From an uncultured Blautia sp. (GTDB lineage: Bacteria; Bacillota; Clostridia; Lachnospirales; Lachnospiraceae): a DNA stretch of 8,978 nt. The position numbers and the translations under genes are program-made. Where the stretch lies: the NCBI GenBank assembly GCA_934437695.1, contig CAKSAW010000046.1, positions 1-8,978 on the forward strand, written 5' to 3'. Shown piece after piece: positions 5,418-8,978 of this stretch; the first letter of the stretch is position 1; each line of letters starts with the position of its first letter. The notes below the pieces were generated by a model that was not told the origin of the DNA, ran no database searches, and was given only the letters and a program-made list of their open reading frames with translations.

Positions 5418-6425
5418 TCAGTTCTCCTCCTTGCCCATCAGTTCCTGAACACGCAGCCAGCAGGCTGAACGGTGTTTCTCGCCTACTTCCACATAAGGAG
5501 GCATTTTCTTAAGACAGATCTTCATGCAATGCTCACATCGTGGTGCAAAAGGACATCCTTCCGGCGGATTCAGCATATCTACCGGGGTACCCTCGATAGG
5601 GATCAGTCTCTCATAGCTCTCTGCATCTACACGAGGCATGGAGCGCAGAAGACCTTTTGTATACGGATGTGCAGGTTCATAGAAAATATCATCAACCGGT
5701 CCCTGCTCTACGATACGTCCTGCATACATAACAGAAACCTTGTCACAGATATCTGCAACAACACCCAGGTTATGAGTGATAAAGATGATTCCCATCTTTG
5801 TTTTCTTCTGCAGATCTTTCATCAGGTCAAGGATCTGAGCCTGGATTGTAACATCAAGAGCTGTAGTCGGCTCATCGGCGATCAGAAGCTGCGGATGACA
5901 GATAAGACCCATGGCGATCATAACTCTCTGGCGCATACCGCCTGAGAACTCATGAGGATACTGTTTCATACGTTTCTGTACATTGTTGATACCAACCAGT
6001 TCCATCATTTCCATGGCACGCTTCTCAGCATCTTCTTTGCTGATGTTCTTGTCATGTGCGCGGAGCGCCTCTACCAGCTGATTACCGATAGTATAAACCG
6101 GGTTTAAACAAGTCATGGGGTTCTGGAAGATCATTGCCACCTTGCTTCCGCGGAACTGAGTCATCTGATCTTTGGTAAAGGACAGAACATCCTCTCCCTC
6201 AAATGTAATGGAACCTCCCACTACTTTACCAGGTGACTGCAGAAGTCCCATAATGGAATAAGCCTCCTGACTCTTACCGGAACCGGACTCACCTACTACT
6301 CCCATAACTTCGCCGTAATCCAGGTCATAGGAGATTCCTCCTACTGCCTTAACCTCACCGGCAGGTGTAAAGAAGGAGACCTTTAAGTCCTTTACTTCTA
6401 ATAATTTATTCTTCTGTTCAGACAT
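5418..6425 (-). CDS. oppD: Oligopeptide ABC transporter ATP-binding protein OppD
   Basis: A 335-residue cytoplasmic ATPase, partner of OppF. Motifs in order: Walker A GESGSGKS (45-52), Q-loop Q101 in FQNPMTCLNP, signature FSGGMRQR (160-167; Met in place of the usual Gln, common in OppD), Walker B with D184 and E185 in LLIADEPTTALD, and H-loop H218. The C-terminal Opp domain has HPYTKGLL and IEGTPVDMLNPPEGC, with cysteines C291, C297, C300, C304 and C322. The residues just after Walker A are QEAYSIMG, where most OppD proteins have VTxLSIMG. The gene follows oppC by 15 nt, with AGGAGGA placed about 6 nt before the ATG, and is coupled to oppF downstream. Length and order are normal for the family. 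Confidence 0.95.
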   Translation of the reverse strand: MSEQKNKLLEVKDLKVSFFTPAGEVKAVGGISYDLDYGEVMGVVGESGSGKSQEAYSIMGLLQSPGKVVGGSITFEGEDVLSFTKDQMTQFRGSKVAMIFQNPMTCLNPVYTIGNQLVEALRAHDKNISKEDAEKRAMEMMELVGINNVQKRMKQYPHEFSGGMRQRVMIAMGLICHPQLLIADEPTTALDVTIQAQILDLMKDLQKKTKMGIIFITHNLGVVADICDKVSVMYAGRIVEQGPVDDIFYEPAHPYTKGLLRSMPRVDAESYERLIPIEGTPVDMLNPPEGCPFAPRCEHCMKICLKKMPPYVEVGEKHRSACWLRVQELMGKEEN

Positions 6426-6440
6426 GATTCTCCTCCTCTC

Positions 6441-7799
6441 TTATTTCTTAAGTTTCGGGTCAAGTGCATCACGCAGACCATCACCGAACAGGTTAAATGC
6501 AAGAATCATTATACTGAGGATCACAGACGGAACGATCAGTCTGTAAGTATAAGTATACATACCACTTAAGGCATCTGTTGCCATGGATCCAAGACTTGGA
6601 AGCGGTGCAGATACACCAACACCAAGATAGGAAAGGAATGACTCCAGGAAGATTGCAGACGGAATCTGCAGACAGGTTGTTACAACGATCTGTCCGATAC
6701 AGTTCGGAAGCAGATGACGACGGATAATCCTTCCGCCTGAAGCACCGAGTGCTCTTGCTGCTGTTACATATTCCTGCTGTTTCAGCTGAAGTACCTGACC
6801 ACGGATAATACGGCTCATTGTAACCCAGTACAGAAGACCGAATGCAATAAACATGGAAATCAGGTTCGGTCCAAGTACATTGACAAAACTCTTCATCGGA
6901 CCACCGCCCGCAGAGTTAACATAATCTGTCAGAATCGGTTTCAGCGCTGTTGCGATCAGAAGTACTACAAGCATTTCAGGAACTGCATAGATAAGCTCTA
7001 CGATTCTCTGCATCACTGCATCGACCTTGCCGCCGCAGTAACCTGAGATAGAACCATATAAAGCTCCGATGATCAGTACCAGGATAGCTGCAAATACACC
7101 TACGGACATGGATACACGTGCACCGTACATAACACGTACGAGAATATCACGGCCATACATATCTGTACCGAAAACATGTGGGAATACTTTCTCACCTGCA
7201 GCCTTGCGCTCCAGCTCTGCATTTGAATATCCGAAGATATGTTTTTTGATACCCAGTTCCTCACGGATTGTATCCGGGTCTACATCTTCTTCTGTTTCCT
7301 TATTGCTTGTGTCTTTTGCGGCTGTTTTGGCTTTTGCACGAAGAATTGCTTCTTCTTTTCTGCCAAATTTTTCACCCTTGGCTTCTGCCTCTGCTTTAGC
7401 CTTTTCGATCATTTCATCTACGTCAACAACCTCGCTCTGGGTTCTGGCTGCAATCTCCTCATCTACACGTTTCTGGTCTTCCAGTGTGTAGTGAGTCGGA
7501 TAAAGGTTTTCAGCACCTTTATTAAATTCATCGTATCCGTACGGAACAAGAACCGGGCCTAAGAATGCAAACAGAAACAGGAATATGATCACTCCGAGAG
7601 CTACCATTGCCACAACGTTCTTTTTCAGTCTTCTCCAGGCATCCTTCCAGTAAGATACACTCTGGCGATCCTGGATAAAATTTTCTTTCTCCTGGCTGGA
7701 TGCAGGTGCAAAATCATCTGCAGTCATCTCCTGCAGGAGATTCTCGATATCCGGCTGAAGACTTACCGGACATTTCTTAATTTTCTTATTCTCTGCCAT
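6441..7799 (-). CDS. oppC: Oligopeptide ABC transporter permease OppC with an enlarged first external loop
   Basis: A 452-residue inner channel subunit, about 100-150 residues longer than typical OppC. The cytoplasmic N-terminus (about 1-60) ends in SYWKDAWRRLKKN, followed by TM1 (about 61-85), as in the OppC_N domain. The permease domain begins near 207 (HVFGTDMYGRDILVRVMYGA) and has further membrane segments at about 230-252, 263-288, 308-326, 370-395 and 421-440. The ATPase-docking EAA loop is at about 343-366 (YVTAARALGASGGRIIRRHL). The extra length lies mainly between TM1 and HVFGTD, roughly residues 90-205, where the core (about 118-182) is rich in Ala, Lys and Glu and looks helical or disordered. 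By topology this loop is outside the cell, on the side where OppA docks. The ATG follows the oppB stop by 2 nt, with AAAGGAGG 9 nt upstream inside oppB. The reading frame is continuous, so this is not a frameshift artefact. Confidence 0.92.
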   Translation of the reverse strand: MAENKKIKKCPVSLQPDIENLLQEMTADDFAPASSQEKENFIQDRQSVSYWKDAWRRLKKNVVAMVALGVIIFLFLFAFLGPVLVPYGYDEFNKGAENLYPTHYTLEDQKRVDEEIAARTQSEVVDVDEMIEKAKAEAEAKGEKFGRKEEAILRAKAKTAAKDTSNKETEEDVDPDTIREELGIKKHIFGYSNAELERKAAGEKVFPHVFGTDMYGRDILVRVMYGARVSMSVGVFAAILVLIIGALYGSISGYCGGKVDAVMQRIVELIYAVPEMLVVLLIATALKPILTDYVNSAGGGPMKSFVNVLGPNLISMFIAFGLLYWVTMSRIIRGQVLQLKQQEYVTAARALGASGGRIIRRHLLPNCIGQIVVTTCLQIPSAIFLESFLSYLGVGVSAPLPSLGSMATDALSGMYTYTYRLIVPSVILSIMILAFNLFGDGLRDALDPKLKK

Positions 7800-7801
7800 G
7801 A

Positions 7802-8752
7802 TCAGTCTCCTCCTTTCGTCAGGCTGATTCTCGGGTCAGCGATCTTGTAAAGGATATCAACGACCAGGTTCATCATAATAATAAATGTTGCAAGGAAAAT
7901 TGTAGTTCCCATGATAACCGGATAATCACGGTTCTGAATGGACTGTACGAAATAACGTCCAAGTCCCGGGATGGAGAATACACTCTCAACTACGAAACCA
8001 CCACATAAAGTAAATGCAACCTGCGGTCCCAGATAAGTGATTACCGGGATCAGAGCATTTCTCAATGCATGTTTGAAAATAATCTTTTTGTTCTTCAAAC
8101 CTTTTGCTCTGGCTGTCTTGATGTACTCCTGTCCCAGAGAATCAAGCATTGCAGAACGGGTCTGACGTGCAGTATAACACATTGGATAAAATCCAAGTGC
8201 AAAACAAGGGAGCAGGTAAGCTCTGAATCCCTGTGACGCATCAAAGATGGACGGGAACAGATTTCCTGCGCGGTCTCCTGTAAGTGTTACAAGGAGAACA
8301 GATGCAACTACGAAGCTTGGCATGGAGATACCCAGAGTACAGATGACTCTCAGTAAGCTGTCTGTAAATTTACCTCTCTTAAATGCTGCAAGACATCCAA
8401 GAGGCACACCTACGATGATCGCCCATAAAAGTGCAAGCGCACCTACTTTGGCAGATACCGGGAACATATCAACGATAATGTCCAGAACTGCGCGGTTTTT
8501 CTGCATTTTTAAGGATACCCCAAAGTCACCATGCAGAATATTTTTCAGATACATAAAAAGCTGAATGTGAAGCGGCTTATCCAGACCATATTTCGCATTC
8601 AACGCTGCCAGTGTTGCGGCAGATGGCGTTTTTTCACTGAGCCATGGGCTTCCAGGCACAGCATTCATCAGGAGAAATGTAAGACATGCTACCAGAAAGA
8701 TAGTCAGCAGTGCCATTGCAAATCTCTTTAAGAAGTATTTAGCGTTTGCCAT
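7802..8752 (-). CDS. oppB: Oligopeptide ABC transporter permease OppB
   Basis: A 316-residue membrane channel subunit when started at 8752; the frame is open upstream to an ATG at 8887, which would add 45 residues. I chose 8752 because AAAGGA (8765-8760) stands 7 nt before that ATG and the protein then begins MANAKYFLKRFAMALLTIFL, the usual OppB opening directly into TM1. The added residues are hydrophilic, with no ribosome binding site. Membrane segments are at about 8-30, 100-123, 133-157, 178-194, 235-255 and 280-303. The EAA loop that docks the ATPase is at about 209-232 (EYIKTARAKGLKNKKIIFKH), and the conserved FSIPGLG at 259-265. It is the first gene of the oppBCDF cluster and overlaps the oppC ribosome binding site at its end. 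Confidence 0.92.
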   Translation of the reverse strand: MANAKYFLKRFAMALLTIFLVACLTFLLMNAVPGSPWLSEKTPSAATLAALNAKYGLDKPLHIQLFMYLKNILHGDFGVSLKMQKNRAVLDIIVDMFPVSAKVGALALLWAIIVGVPLGCLAAFKRGKFTDSLLRVICTLGISMPSFVVASVLLVTLTGDRAGNLFPSIFDASQGFRAYLLPCFALGFYPMCYTARQTRSAMLDSLGQEYIKTARAKGLKNKKIIFKHALRNALIPVITYLGPQVAFTLCGGFVVESVFSIPGLGRYFVQSIQNRDYPVIMGTTIFLATFIIMMNLVVDILYKIADPRISLTKGGD

Positions 8753-8759
8753 ATTGTTT

Positions 8760-8765
8760 TCCTTT
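8760..8765 (-). promoter_or_regulatory. Ribosome binding site fixing the oppB start
   Basis: AAAGGA at 8765-8760, 7 nt before the ATG at 8752-8750, within a purine-rich run. It is weaker than the AAGGAGG sites elsewhere in the cluster, but it is the only plausible site and rules out the longer reading frame from 8887. Confidence 0.7.
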
Positions 8766-8884
8766 CTTCCTTTTCTTGCTTTCGCTTGTGGATATATTTT
8801 TCTGCAATTATCTCGTAAGTATTTTTGTACATTCTGTCCAAAACAACCATAGAACTCCGCCAGCGTTCCTGTGGTCGGTATAGT

Positions 8885-8900
8885 CATTTTCGAAAAAATG
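8885..8900 (-). promoter_or_regulatory. oppB leader hairpin with UUCG loop, overlapping a CodY-like dyad
   Basis: In the expected opp transcript, CAUUUU and AAAAUG pair around a UUCG tetraloop. GGTA (8904-8901) and TACC (8880-8877) can extend the stem across a 4-nt bulge. The ATG of the upstream in-frame extension (8887-8885) is the 3' end of this stem. As DNA, CATTTTCGAAAAAAT is also a CodY-like palindrome matching 11 of 15 consensus positions, located just downstream of the start site. Either reading is tentative. Confidence 0.4.
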
Positions 8901-8925
8901 TACCAGTCGTGCAGATATAACGAAA

Positions 8926-8955
8926 ATTATACCATACTTTCTACTACTATTTCAA
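8926..8955 (-). promoter_or_regulatory. Promoter of the oppBCDF operon
   Basis: Minus strand TTGAAA (8955-8950) and TATAAT (8931-8926) with 18-nt spacing, plus TGG directly before the -10, giving an extended -10. Transcription would start near 8919, so the oppB leader is about 165 nt. A short dyad TATAA/TTATA (8916-8920, 8927-8931) overlaps the -10 and start site, and AATTTTC directly after it equals one CodY half-site. Regulation at this point is plausible but unproven. Confidence 0.75.
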
Positions 8956-8978
8956 GATAATACTACTTGAATTTGCTC

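Noticed and set aside
5472..5945. Plus-strand open frame of 157 codons opposite oppD
   Set aside because: Antisense shadow of a complete ATPase gene, with no ribosome binding site or family resemblance.
7802..8887. oppB starting at the far upstream ATG (361 residues)
   Set aside because: That ATG has no ribosome binding site and lies in a hairpin. The added 45 residues are hydrophilic and absent from the OppB family, whereas the ATG at 8752 has AAAGGA at good spacing and leads straight into TM1.
1..8978. Defence system, prophage, CRISPR array, insertion sequence or other novel multi-gene system
   Set aside because: All sizeable intact genes are assigned to transport, regulation or metabolism. 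No transposase, integrase, spaced repeats or unknown gene cluster is present. The novelty here is in details, not in a new system.

Overview
The window reads as chromosomal DNA of a low-to-mid G+C Gram-positive anaerobe, most likely a member of the Lachnospiraceae/Clostridia. This rests on strong AAGGAGG-type ribosome binding sites, sigma-A-type promoters, short intergenic gaps, and the protein sequences (Clostridia-like Opp proteins, a MarR regulator placed before an ABC exporter). The species is not determined. No rRNA, tRNA, CRISPR array, insertion sequence or phage gene is visible.

Layout, left to right. (a) 1-760, minus strand: a MarR-type regulator is followed 36 nt later by the first 37 codons of what is probably an ABC exporter half, cut by the window edge. 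The pair is driven by a perfect-consensus promoter (TTGACA, 17 nt, TATAAT) that overlaps a compound inverted repeat, as expected of an autorepressed marR-exporter operon. (b) 780-1551, plus strand: a monocistronic ThrH-type phosphoserine phosphatase/homoserine phosphotransferase with its own extended -10 promoter, closed by a 19-bp perfect hairpin. (c) 1648-2242, minus strand: a single Nudix hydrolase gene converging on thrH and probably sharing that hairpin as a bidirectional terminator. (d) 2331-8955, minus strand: an oligopeptide ABC importer in the order oppB, oppC, oppD, oppF, gap, oppA, read right to left. The first four genes are packed 1-15 nt apart under a promoter near 8926-8955. oppA lies after a 312-nt gap with its own strong promoter and a leader holding two hairpins, and it ends at a rho-independent terminator.

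How the genes work together. OppB and OppC form the membrane channel, OppD and OppF are the two ATPases, and OppA captures peptides outside the cell. The separate oppA promoter would allow the binding protein to be made in excess over the membrane complex. Peptide uptake and ThrH both belong to amino-acid nutrition, but nothing in the sequence ties their regulation together firmly.

Points that stand out. OppA has a signal peptide but no lipobox cysteine, unusual for a Gram-positive binding protein. OppC carries roughly 80-100 extra charged, Ala/Lys/Glu-rich residues in its first external loop. Three regulatory regions are structured: the marR operator, the oppA leader, and a nested dyad between oppA and the Nudix gene. 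I see no clearly new multi-gene system; most of the window is ordinary metabolism and transport with several unusual details.
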